From Orbilia blumenaviensis (taxonomy: Eukaryota > Ascomycota > Orbiliomycetes > Orbiliales > Orbiliaceae), in NCBI GenBank assembly GCA_036872755.1, contig JAVHNS010000012.1, positions 1 through 64,000 of the forward strand: a DNA stretch of 64,000 nucleotides, in the 5' to 3' direction. A model generated the notes under the pieces. It was not told the origin of the DNA and made no database searches. It was given only the letters and a program-made list of their open reading frames with translations. Each line of letters begins with the position of its first letter. The stretch's first letter is position 1. A program made the position numbers and the translations under genes. Of this stretch, positions 36,382-46,183 are shown piece by piece.

Positions 36382-38154
36382 CTACGGTCTAGCTTCCTGC
36401 CCAAGCCCAACCTTGCCCCTCACAACCTCCAAGAACTTTAGGCGGTTCTTGCCCCCAAACGTCGGGTTCCTCATAACCCCGGCTTCAGCGATACCCAGCG
36501 CCTTCTCAACCTCATCTGTGACTTTACCCTTCTGCACACCAGTAGGTTTGAACACTTCTCCAGGGATCAGGATGCCATCACCCAACAGTGCCTTAGAAGC
36601 ATACTCCAACATCTTCTCCCCCTTCGGCTTGCCGACCCACTGTAGTTTCTTAGCTCCAACGCTGTTCCCGGCACCCATTGCAGGGATCCACCGGCTCAAG
36701 TCTCCAATATCTGCGGTGTATGGTTTTGTGCTATCGTAAACTGGATGCGGCTCAACTGTTCCTTCAGGCGCAGGTTGAGGATTTGCTGTTGTAGCATTCC
36801 ACATCGCGTCCAGCTCGATTTCTTCTTGTCTTTCTTGCTCGCGCAGTGAAGCTCTAAGTTTCGCTGACCGCCTACCCCGTCCTCTACCCCTTCCACCACC
36901 ACCTCCACCACCGCCACCACGAGCACCACGTGGTCCCTGAGCTCTAGCAGTCCTTGGTCCTCTGGGGATACCAGTAACTCCAGCTCCAGCTCCAGCTCCA
37001 GCTCCAGTTCTTACTGGTAAAGTCGTGATCCTCGGTCCGCCACCCGGCATCTGCCTAACCTCACCTTCCTCTCCATCCTCTTCGAACGCATCTTGCTGCT
37101 GCTGCTGCCTTCCGCGCCCATCACCTCTCGCAACCCTTGCCATCCTAAGTCTATCCTGGAACGGCATCGCCCTCGGATCACCAGGCATAGTTCCCATCCT
37201 CTTAATCTTAAACCCTCCCGCCGCACCACCGCCACGCCCGCCACCAGCACCACCCATCGACTCAGAATAACCTCTAACAAAAGACCCAGCCTGCGCAAAC
37301 GCCCTTTCTTGAGCTTGAGCTTCTCTATCAGAGATGGTAAGCGGTTGTGGTTCATCCCGTTTCTGCTGCTGTTGTTCATAGGCACTTTCTTGCAGTAAAC
37401 GCGCTTTATGTCGTGCTAACCTCGCAGCTCTTCGGTCTGAGGCGGCTTGGTCGGATTGCTGTTGACGGTTGAATTGTTGGCCAGCTATCAGGTCTGTTGG
37501 GATTTCTGAGACCGATGATCTGCGGATTCGAGGACCTGTGGCGCCGAATCTAACGGTAGGTTCTTGTGGTTGTGGTGTGGAAGTGGAGGGTGTGTCTTTA
37601 TAAGCTGTCTGTGATGAAGGTGGTGGGGTGGTAGTGGTGGTGGTGGTGGCTTGCGAAGGAGCAGCATTGGCGGAAGGAGGAGGGGCAGTGGGGTTGAAAG
37701 CCGCTGATGCCTCTGGTGGTTTTTTGAACACGGATTGTCGTAGAGTTGATGCCTTTTTCATGAGTTCTGCAAAGTTCATCTTAGGGATAACTCGCGCTGT
37801 ATCACCATTAATAACACAATTCATATTAGTAAAATTGATAAATCCAATTGAGAATAAAACCATAAGAAAGTGGGGGGAATGGTGATAGTAGGAGGGGGGC
37901 TTCATACGTTTCGCATCTCCTTCACCACCTGCGGCAGCCCCCGCAGCAGCAGCAGGTTTATCATCCTCATCCTTCTTCTCCTCCTCATATAACTCCCTAG
38001 ATCCACGAAACCCTCGTATCTGCTGCTGATGCTGTTGTCCAGACGCATAAACCGAAAAGCATCCATCTTCAAGAAGCTGAGAGGGTTGATAAAGCGCTGA
38101 CGAATGCCATATCCGGCCTCGGGCAATGCCTCTCCTCAGCTGAAGAGAGTACAT
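36382..38154 (-). CDS. Predicted mitochondrial low-complexity protein, 553 aa
   Basis: Exons 38154-37908 and 37796-36382. The 111-bp intron (GTATGA...TTACTAATAT...ACAG) is a multiple of three and free of stops, so an unspliced reading would add 37 residues (FLMVLFSIGFINFTNMN...). The branch-site sequence argues that it is a real intron. The N-terminus MYSLQLRRGIARGRIWHSSA is basic and free of acids, like a mitochondrial presequence. The centre is disordered, with Q, G/A and R-G-rich runs (RGRGRGRR). The conserved-looking part is the C-terminal 130 residues (LSRWIPAMG, LLGDGILIPGEVFKPTG, MRNPTFGGKNRLKFLEVVRG). I do not recognise the family. A mitoribosome-associated or RNA-binding role is possible but not shown. 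Confidence 0.7.
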   Translation of the reverse strand: MYSLQLRRGIARGRIWHSSALYQPSQLLEDGCFSVYASGQQHQQQIRGFRGSRELYEEEKKDEDDKPAAAAGAAAGGEGDAKRMKPPSYYHHSPHFLMVLFSIGFINFTNMNCVINGDTARVIPKMNFAELMKKASTLRQSVFKKPPEASAAFNPTAPPPSANAAPSQATTTTTTTPPPSSQTAYKDTPSTSTPQPQEPTVRFGATGPRIRRSSVSEIPTDLIAGQQFNRQQQSDQAASDRRAARLARHKARLLQESAYEQQQQKRDEPQPLTISDREAQAQERAFAQAGSFVRGYSESMGGAGGGRGGGAAGGFKIKRMGTMPGDPRAMPFQDRLRMARVARGDGRGRQQQQQDAFEEDGEEGEVRQMPGGGPRITTLPVRTGAGAGAGAGVTGIPRGPRTARAQGPRGARGGGGGGGGGRGRGRGRRSAKLRASLREQERQEEIELDAMWNATTANPQPAPEGTVEPHPVYDSTKPYTADIGDLSRWIPAMGAGNSVGAKKLQWVGKPKGEKMLEYASKALLGDGILIPGEVFKPTGVQKGKVTDEVEKALGIAEAGVMRNPTFGGKNRLKFLEVVRGKVGLGQEARP

Positions 38155-38897
38155 TGCCTTTTATTCCTTCTTGTTGCTGGTCCGAGGTGGTAGAGCGGAC
38201 AGATGGGGGTTTTTGGTGAAGTCTTTTTTGGGGAAGTCGTGACGTTCGGGAAACGGCTTTTGAGTTGAGTGTCGTTGGAAAAGTCGAGTTCGAGGTTTTG
38301 CAGGGTCACGTGGTTTCGGCCCGCTGCATATAAACTGGTTACGCTGGACATTTCACGACTTCGATAGCCAGTCCGACTGATAAAGGCTAAAAGGAAAGGG
38401 CTAACATTGCTAAGCATTCAGATAGGGAGAGAATACGATAAAAATGGTATTTACACTTTTTAAGCCTTCTTTAAGAGGAAAAAAATATTTTTAAAAACTC
38501 CAAAGGAAAAAAACTAAACAACAAAGACGACAGATAACTAGACACGGTACTAGGAGAGGGAGAACAGATAAAAAAAACAAAAGAGCAGATGCAATCCCTT
38601 ATCCCATACATCGTTCCACTGACCAACATCCTGCTAGGCTACTTATAGATCAGGATAAGTAGTTGGTAAACAGTAACGTTCGTGTACAGTATTAGTTATA
38701 ATGATATATATGCCACTCCAAAACGGCACTGGAACTCTCCAAAAGTTAAAGCATCCTTTCTCCTTCTTCCATTCCTCGTCTGTGCTAGATAATATATAGT
38801 AGCTGGACCAAAGTGCTACCATTGCTTCCATCGGGCTCTCACTCCTATCACGGGATATCCAATCCCTCTAATCCCTCCTTCTCTTTCCTCACTTCAT
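38155..38897. other. Intergenic: PMT4 3' flank and promoter of the 36.4-kb gene
   Basis: 740 bp between two minus-strand genes. Nothing beyond short unsupported frames was seen. Confidence 0.45.
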
Positions 38898-41501
38898 TTA
38901 TTTCGCGAAGTGCAAATCATATCCGAGCCACTTCCTCTGCAGGATCTGCTCAACCGTCAACCCGGGGTATCCGTAGGTCAATGGTGCGAAGAACAAGAAA
39001 CCGCCAATGATAGCGCTCAAGATAATACCACCGACGATCCAGGACAAAGCGGAAGCCTTGGTTGGCTCTGTGGGGCTGGATGGCAAAACACCGGTCAGGG
39101 TCTTGTGAATGGGCTTCTTTCCAGACTGTGCGGCCTTAACGTGCTCTGGAACAGTCTCGTCCTGTCCCTCGCTGTTGAAGACAAAGTCGAGCAAAGCACC
39201 TGTCACCAATGAGCTGGCGAGATGGGCGGGGAGATAGTGGTGCAAGAAGAGCTGACGGCCCATGACGAAGAAAGCGACGTAGTGGGTAGCCCATGCAACG
39301 AAAAAGTATCCAGTGGAGTTATACAGCTTCGAACGGGTGCGGTAATCCAAAGCGTCGATTCCACGGCGTTTAGTGACCTGGTCAGCGCCGATGATACCGG
39401 CAAAGACGGCAAGAAGGGAGGAAGCCAACCACCAGCCAATTGGGTTGCCAAGGAAGTAGATTTGCTCACGGGTATCATTCTTAGTCCAGAAAGAGACGCC
39501 ACGGAGGAGGTATGGCCACTGGATTGGGTGGGAGGCATAAGGATGGGACGAAGTGAGAGCGTTGTTGTGGTGGAACATGGCACGCTGGAGCTCAAAGTAC
39601 TTGACCAAGAATGGGAGGGTCTTGACTTTCTTTGGCGTCTTATCGTTACGTGGGTCGTTCTCAGGCAGAGATGGGATGTCATCGACATACCAAATGTTGG
39701 AGGTTTGCTGGACGTTCTTGTTACCGTTGATTTCCTGCTGCTTGAAGCCCCAGTCTGGAAGTGGCTTGGTGTGTGTCCACATGGCGACCTTAGAAGGGTA
39801 GTGAATGAGCTTGAACTGGCTGGCCATGGTCTTGAAGTCGTGTCCTACACGGACGCCTTCGACCTTGATCTCGAAGAGAGTGTCATTGATACGCTGAATA
39901 GCGGTCTCTCGGTCGACAGTTGTGAATTCTTGGTTGGTGGGGTAGTATGGAGAGGCAACATCGTGGGACAAGAGGATAGTATCGGTGACGACGTGGTGGA
40001 GACGAACGACATCACCGTTCTTGACTTTGAGAGCAGTCTTCTTCTCAGCCAAATCAGCAGCTGGGAGGATGATCCACTGGTTGTTGGTATCGTTGTGTGG
40101 GTATCCGGTAACCTGCTGTCCCTGGGAAGAGATTCTGCCGTCCTCATAACGGAGTGGGTATTTGGCAGTGTGGGAGTGGAGGTAGGCCTTAGTGTCCTTG
40201 TGGCGGAGGGTGATCTTATCGTAGTAGTGGATGTTGGTGCTCGAAAGAGTCATCAAGTTATCAGACAGAGTTTCCTGGAAAGCTGGGGTCATGAAATCGT
40301 CACCAGTTCCGCTTCTGTAGAGGATGGCAAAGTGGACCTGGAACCAGAAGAGGTAGAAGCAGAATGGGACAATGATCAATCCAACAGCTCTGGCCAAGAA
40401 GTGATAACCGAACTCTTGGAGAGTGAGACCGGTGTTCACATCGAGGAGACTCCACAGATCGATAGCGACAGCAGTTCCGATAGTAACGAAGGTGAAGACA
40501 CCGACGTACTTGGTGGAGATAACACAGGAAAGCGCGACACCAGTGAGGAGGAGCCATTTCCACCACTTCCTAGAGAATGGAACGTGTCGCATCTTGTAGA
40601 ATCGGACATAGGCGAAGATGGAACAGGCCATGGAGAAGATCAAAGTGGCATCAAGCAAGATCAATCGGGTCTGACCAACATGGGCGTTATCTGAAGCAGC
40701 TTATTAGTATCTCCGTCGATTAGGATTTCAATTGACTATCGATCGAACCCAACTTACCGAAGAGAACGAGACCGGCGGCGAGAAGAGCAGCGGGAATGGA
40801 GTAACCACTTTCCCACATAGTGAGATAGACGACAGAGACAGTGAGGGAACCAAGGAGGGCGGGCATTGTACGGAAGGCGACATATGGGACTTTGTTATCG
40901 ATGTAGGAATCGCCAATGTTATCGAACTTGAAGTCACCATCAAAGCCGACGAACCAACCCATAAGGGCGAAAAGGAGCTTTCCGAACGGAGGATGGACAT
41001 CAAAGAAGTACGTCCTTTGGAGATACTATATTCAGCTGTGAGTATGGGAGTTCTTATTTATTTTCTTATCGAATTGACAGATCAATTGAGATCTGGTATC
41101 GGATTACGTACGAAGGATGCGAACTACACATGGTAAATTATTAGCTTCTCATCCAGATAACAATGCAATTTATTCAATGGCAGTATATATCTATTTTCTA
41201 AGCACCTAGGTATAGTATACTTAGGTACAGAAATGAATCAGGCGATAGAACGTACCTTTCCGAAGTGGACCTCATCGAACACGACTTCATTGGGGTGGTT
41301 AAGTTTGTAGAACCTGGTCAAGAAAGCCAAGGCTGTGACAATGCTGAAGCTGGCAACATGGCCAAAGTCGACCTTCTTCTTCTTAGAGACTACCGATGAA
41401 TTTGTAGAAATGGCCTTAGAGAGAACTTCATCGTCCGAGGCAGGTGCGGGAGTGGTTGCCCGACCCTTCTTCCTCTGCCGGACGCTGGACTGGTCGGCCA
41501 T
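38898..41501 (-). CDS. PMT4: Protein O-mannosyltransferase, PMT4 type, 772 aa
   Basis: Exons 41501-41256, 41123-41112 (12 nt), 41025-40758 and 40690-38898. ER-membrane enzyme that adds the first O-linked mannose from dolichol-phosphate mannose to Ser/Thr of secretory proteins. The catalytic loop holds FDEVHFGK, FASFYLQRTYFF and DVHPPFGK (the D-E pair). The luminal MIR repeats follow (KITLRHKDTKAYLHSH, GYPHNDTNNQW, VRLHHVVT). About ten membrane segments and a C-terminal IVGGIILSAIIGGFLFFA helix complete it. GTGDDFMTPAFQETL and YPLRYEDGRISSQGQQVTGY point to the PMT4 rather than PMT1/2 subfamily. The start MADQSSVRQRKKG at 41501 was chosen over an in-frame ATG at 41594. Without the 12-nt exon the conserved FASYYL loop would be missing. 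Confidence 0.92.
41112..41123 (-). other. PMT4: 12-nt microexon of PMT4
   Basis: Encodes F-A-S-F. It is preceded on the minus strand by an acceptor ending GTGTAG and followed by a donor GTACGT. The flanking introns are 132 bp (41255-41124) and 86 bp (41111-41026). It restores the PMT signature FGK-FASFYLQR. Confidence 0.85.
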
Positions 41502-42648
41502 GGCGTCGCGGGGAGGGTGGTATGTGGTGTGTCTGTTTGAGCTGGTACACGAGAATAATGACGAACACGCGATAAGTATGGATTCAATTGCCAATCGATG
41601 ATAAGAATACGACTACAAAGGAAAAAAAAAAAAAAAAAGATAGCTAATGGTAACTCACGTAGTGTAGCCCGATGGGAGGAGGAGGATGGGAGATGTGATG
41701 ATGAACAATAAGGATATGGATGATGTTGGAATTGGAGGGAGCAATGTCTATGTCCTTAAATTGGGCTTGCGTGGGGAGAAATCAACAGGCTGTCCTCTCA
41801 GTTCTCGTCCAGCCAATTCGCATCGCCATTTGCTTCCAACAATGCCAAAACCAAATATTAACGGGCCTGGCCTGCACATGTATGGTCCAGCACTACATTT
41901 ACATTACATTGCATGTATCAGTTCCCCGCCGGAGTAAAAAAAAAAAAAACTACTTAGTACTAGCTAATTTGCTTTCAGGGAGCAGAATCGGGGGCTGAGA
42001 ACGGCATGGTCCAAGTCCCAGATCAGTTAGAGATGCATTCCATTTTGTACCGCACACGTAATTACTCGGTACTTAATACAATACTACCACCAGTCCTCTC
42101 ACCGTCTGCAGTACGATAACCAACCATCATTTGATCTGCGAGTCCGAGCTGAGACCAGCCGCTCGGTTAGGCCGCGTGTAGTGATATCTCGTATCGATTA
42201 AGCCAAAACCAAAGCCAACAGCTCAAAGTTCCCGGTATTCGAGTCTGCCTGGTCTTGTTGGTCTATTTATCGTGTGCCTGGTCACTAACGTTATTTAAAG
42301 TACCTATATAACAGAATCGTTTGGGTTGATTACATAAGCTCTGACTAATCGTAACCGCCTGTTGCGTCCCCGTGGCGATATTCCACTCTGGGCAACCGTC
42401 CCCCCAGGGCAGCCTGTTCCCGGTCGCGACGGAGAAAAGGCCCTCCCGAAAAAAATAAATTTCTCATTGCAACCGAATTCGAGTCCACAACGACCCTCCT
42501 CGGCTCCCTCTCTGTTCCTATCTCCATCGAGATATTACACATTCAATCACAGACACTACCTCCATACCCCCGTCCCCAACCTCATCTTCTCTTCTTTCTT
42601 TCTTTCCTATTCGCCTTTCTCGATCTTCGCCGATCACTCGCTCACACA
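41502..42648. promoter_or_regulatory. Divergent promoter region PMT4 / ATP21
   Basis: 1.15 kb between two divergent genes. It contains an A run at 41622-41639 and pyrimidine-rich tracts just before ATP21 (about 42560-42640). No specific factor site could be named. Confidence 0.45.
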
Positions 42649-43326
42649 ATGGCTACTCCTGCAGGAAATGTATGTTGTTCGATTCCCTTTTAGCCTTTGA
42701 TAAAAGCCCCCCGATAGCTTCTAGTCTATCCGTCAACCTCGCCCTTCACATGCTACCCGGGACCATCGTGCCATATCCACTGTTCATGATAAAATATATA
42801 TATGCACATACATATACGCACATACATATACACATACACGCATAGCAACAGTAACATTATATATCAAATCAATTGAGGAACAAAGCCGGACTGACCGTTG
42901 TGATAAAAAAATTCAAAACAGATCCTCCGCTGGTCCTTCCTCGGCTTCGGCGTCCTCTACGGCTTCCAGCACCAGCGAACGCTCTACAAACAGGAGACCG
43001 AACATCACGCAAAGCAGGAGTGGGAGCGCAAGGAGAAGTTAATACAGCAGGCCAAGGCTGAGTACCAGAGGAGCCTGTTGCCCCCCAGCCAGCGAAACAA
43101 TGGTACGATCATCCTTTTATAGTTCTCTCCGTTCCATCAATTGGATCGCGGTATACAAAATATGCAGCCATATACTGTATTCTACGGCGGGTTAGCTTGT
43201 AGATTGAGCAATAATGCTAATATAAATGTTGATACTACAGTCATCAGCAACCCCGATGACCCGAAATTCGACCTCGAAGCCTACCTGGTCAACTTGGCTG
43301 CCAGCGATGCCAAATCCAAGGCTTAA
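42649..43326 (+). CDS. ATP21: F1Fo-ATP synthase subunit e, 95 aa
   Basis: Exons 42649-42669 (seven codons, MATPAGN), 42922-43102 and 43241-43326. Subunit e (ATP21/TIM11) is a single-span inner-membrane protein at the ATP synthase dimer interface that shapes cristae. The membrane segment WSFLGFGVLYGFQHQRTLY contains the GxxxG dimer motif (GVLYG). A charged helix (HHAKQEWERKEKLIQQAKAE) follows, and the C-terminus ends LEAYLVNLAASDAKSKA. The length agrees with fungal subunit e. The first coding exon is only 21 bp and is followed by a 252-bp intron with CATATACACATA repeats. All joins are in phase. Confidence 0.9.
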
Positions 43327-43810
43327 TCTCGAATAGTGACATCATCGCTACCCTTTTTTTATATCACGAAACCCTTATAATCACACAAATAACGACTTAT
43401 TAATGTCGTAAAATACCCTATCTATCACCATGACCATACCGAAGACGAACAAAGCCGAAGAGAGAGAAAATAGGAAAAGTACATACCTCTTGATTTCATC
43501 GTTCTTTTCCCTTTCGTTCTTTCTTTTTTAGATCTATAAAATTTATAAAAGTGGATGACGATTTATTGGAAGGGAAGTGCGAGGAGGGTTTTTTTAGAGG
43601 GGTAGTAGACTTGGACTTTCTTGTGGAAAGGAGGGGGCGGAGGCCGTATTCTTTGTATATTACATTTATCTTATCTTGCTACCATGCTTTGTCCATATCA
43701 TTGCGAATGCCATCCCATGCCACTTCCCTCTACCTTGCAATAGCCTAATAATCTGCTACCCGGTTCAAATAAGCTGTTTGGAACACTTAGATACTATCTT
43801 ATTATACTGA
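43327..43810. other. Convergent intergenic region ATP21 / PRP4
   Basis: 480 bp of AT-rich 3' flanking DNA; nothing further is supported. Confidence 0.5.
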
Positions 43811-45555
43811 TTAAAACTCTACATCGTCTCTAGCCCACAGTTTACACGTCCGATCATGCCCACTGCTCAATATAAACTTCCCATCCTTCGAAACATCCAC
43901 ACTCAGCACATTCCCCGAATGCCCTGGTAAACTCTTCACCAGCGCCCAATCGTCCGCGCTATAAATATTAACCATCTTATCAAACCCTCCCGTGACAAAA
44001 TACTTGCCCCGGTCTCCCATCTCAATCTCCCCGTCTTCCATAGTCCTCCCTGTATCCACACCCCCATCAAAGAACCTGACGTCGCTGACTAGCGATGTAT
44101 GCGCTCCAATCGATGATACACACTTGACCTTCCTCACATCCCATACTTTTGCCGTATGGTCGCCGGAAGTACTAATGACCTGGTATCCATTCGGCGAGAA
44201 TGCCAACCCATGTATTTCTTTAATATGTCCATCCAAAATCATGATCGTTCTCCCGGTTCTCAAATCCCATACTCGTCCGATAGCGTCCAATCCAGCAGTA
44301 GCGACCAAAGCTCCGTCGTGTTGGAACGATATCGCAAAGACTTCCCTCGAGTGCCCTTCCTGTATCAGCAGTTCGCTTGTGGTTTCCACGTCCCATAGCC
44401 TCCATGTTGTATCGTACGACGCAGATCCCACGTATCTCCCTGACGGATGGTATTCGACTCTGCAAACTCGTCCACCGTGTCCTAGTAGACTTGCGACTGG
44501 TGTATCTTGCTTCATATTCCACAGATGGATATCTCCCTCCGCGCCACCAGATACCAAACTCGCAGCCTCATCGGACAGTCCTTGCATCGGAGACCACGAA
44601 ACCCCGCCAACTCGATCTTTATGCCCCCGCAGTGTCCGTACGACGTCCATATTCGGTACCGAAAGCAATCTAATCCCACCATCCCAGCTCCCAGCCGCAA
44701 TAGTTTTCGAGTCATTCGAGAATCTCGCAATAGCGACAGGTCTTTCACCAGCAAGCTGCGTTCCGAACAGGTTGTACCCCAACAACCGATCTTTTATACC
44801 CTTCCTGTGCTTAATATGCTCCTTCAGCTGCACCGTACTCTCAGCCTTCTGCAGTTCACACCTCTCCCTCGCCCTCTCCAGCGAAAACCGCGCCATATGC
44901 TGTCGGGCAGTAAGTAACTCCGGTATCCCCTCCGTATAAAACTCCTCTTCAACCTCTCCACCCGTCTCCGAATCAACATCCGCCATATCCACATCTTCAC
45001 CGCCAGCACCAACACCGGCACCAGCTCCACGGGATCCATCGCTAGCTTCCAATTGCGCGGCAAGCAAAGCGCGTAATCTGTCTCTTCTGTCGCTCTTCTC
45101 TTCGCCAAAAAGTGTGATCGGTTCGCCGAGCTCCCGGAGTTTGGATCTGACGCGGTTGTCGTCCGTAGGTACTGTTATCGCTGCAGCGCGTTTTTTCTTG
45201 TCGAATTGTTGGATTATGGCGGATGCTTTTTCTGGGGCGATGCCGGAGATTGAAGGGAGGACGTAGTCATGGTCCGTAGCTGTTTACATATAACCCTCTC
45301 AATTCGTCAGTTTAGTCTCTTTTTTTTCTCTGAAGTCGTGCGATTCGATTCAACGTAGATATATAGAGGGAACTGGAAAGGGTAGTGACTTACGGACTTG
45401 GTCGATGGAGATGCCCATGTCCTCATCTTCATCTTTCTGGGTTGTGAGTATAAACGTTAGAGGTTCTTTTTGATATGTATATATATTATATATATTGGGA
45501 GTCTTTCGGGGAGGCTTACTGTTTCTTCGACGTAGGCGCGTCGAGATGGATGCAT
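43811..45555 (-). CDS. PRP4: U4/U6 snRNP splicing factor PRP4 (WD40), 515 aa
   Basis: Exons 45555-45520 (12 codons), 45436-45394 and 45279-43811; all joins are in phase. PRP4 (human PRPF4) is a component of the U4/U6 particle in the spliceosome. The start MHPSRRAYVEET leads to an N-terminal splicing-factor motif (VRSKLRELGEPITLFGEEKS), with the helix DRRDRLRALLAAQL behind it. Seven WD40 repeats form the C-terminal propeller (GHKDRVGGVSWSP, GHGGRVCRVEYHPSGRYVGS, GHSREVFAISF, GHIKEIHGLAFSPNG, GHSGNVLSVDVSKDG, ending in HDRTCKLWARDD). A Gly/Ala-rich insertion near residues 112-125 is local. It shares a 628-bp divergent upstream region with the dynein gene. Confidence 0.95.
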
Positions 45556-46183
45556 CTTGTGTTCCTAATTTTGATCCTTCCTCAAATTTGAAATATACTA
45601 CTGCTGAAAAGCTCGATTGTGTGTATATCGAAAGGGATTGTTATAGCGAAACGGTGTTTACTATCCGATCAGTGAATACTACTTCAGAAGCAGCAGAATG
45701 TTGTTGTCAAAGTAGATGATTGATGAAAGTTGGGGTTGGAAGCTCAGAAAAGGAAGGGAAGACTCAGAGATATTGGCCCTTTACCCCGGTAGTCCTCCGG
45801 GGGGTGCCAAATCTGGGAACCACACCTCCCGAGCTCCCCAGGGGAACTAAAGCTCCGATCCCAACAACAACAGCAACAACACGAAGCTTCAACCGTCAGG
45901 CCTTCTTTCGCTGTTGCTCCCGTCTCTCTCCACGTCTCCTCTCCATCCCCAGCATTCACAACCAGCATCAACATCCACTCACTCACTCCACCATCACGAC
46001 ACCAATCACACACTTTACCATAATCTTCGATACAGACCAGACAAACCCCCTCTCCCTTCCTACCGTCTACAATCAATCAATCAAATCAAACCAAAAACCA
46101 ATCCCTCAATATTCCAAGCTACAACAATCACAATTCCCTGCTCCTACTACGCCCCCGTCGACCCTCGCATCCTCACCACCAGG
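45556..46183. promoter_or_regulatory. Bidirectional promoter region PRP4 / dynein IC
   Basis: 628 bp between the two start codons. The dynein side is C-rich on the plus strand with TCCACCATCACGACACCAAT-type runs and repeated CAATCAA near 46073-46090. A minus-strand frame (45744-46076) is the shadow of this low-complexity DNA. Confidence 0.45.

Noticed and set aside
39222..40694. 490-codon plus-strand open frame opposite PMT4
   Set aside because: It mirrors the conserved PMT4 exon 4 and has no domain, no splice context and a composition typical of an antisense shadow.
43992..44939. 315-codon plus-strand frame opposite PRP4
   Set aside because: Antisense shadow of the WD40 exon; composition follows the complementary codons.
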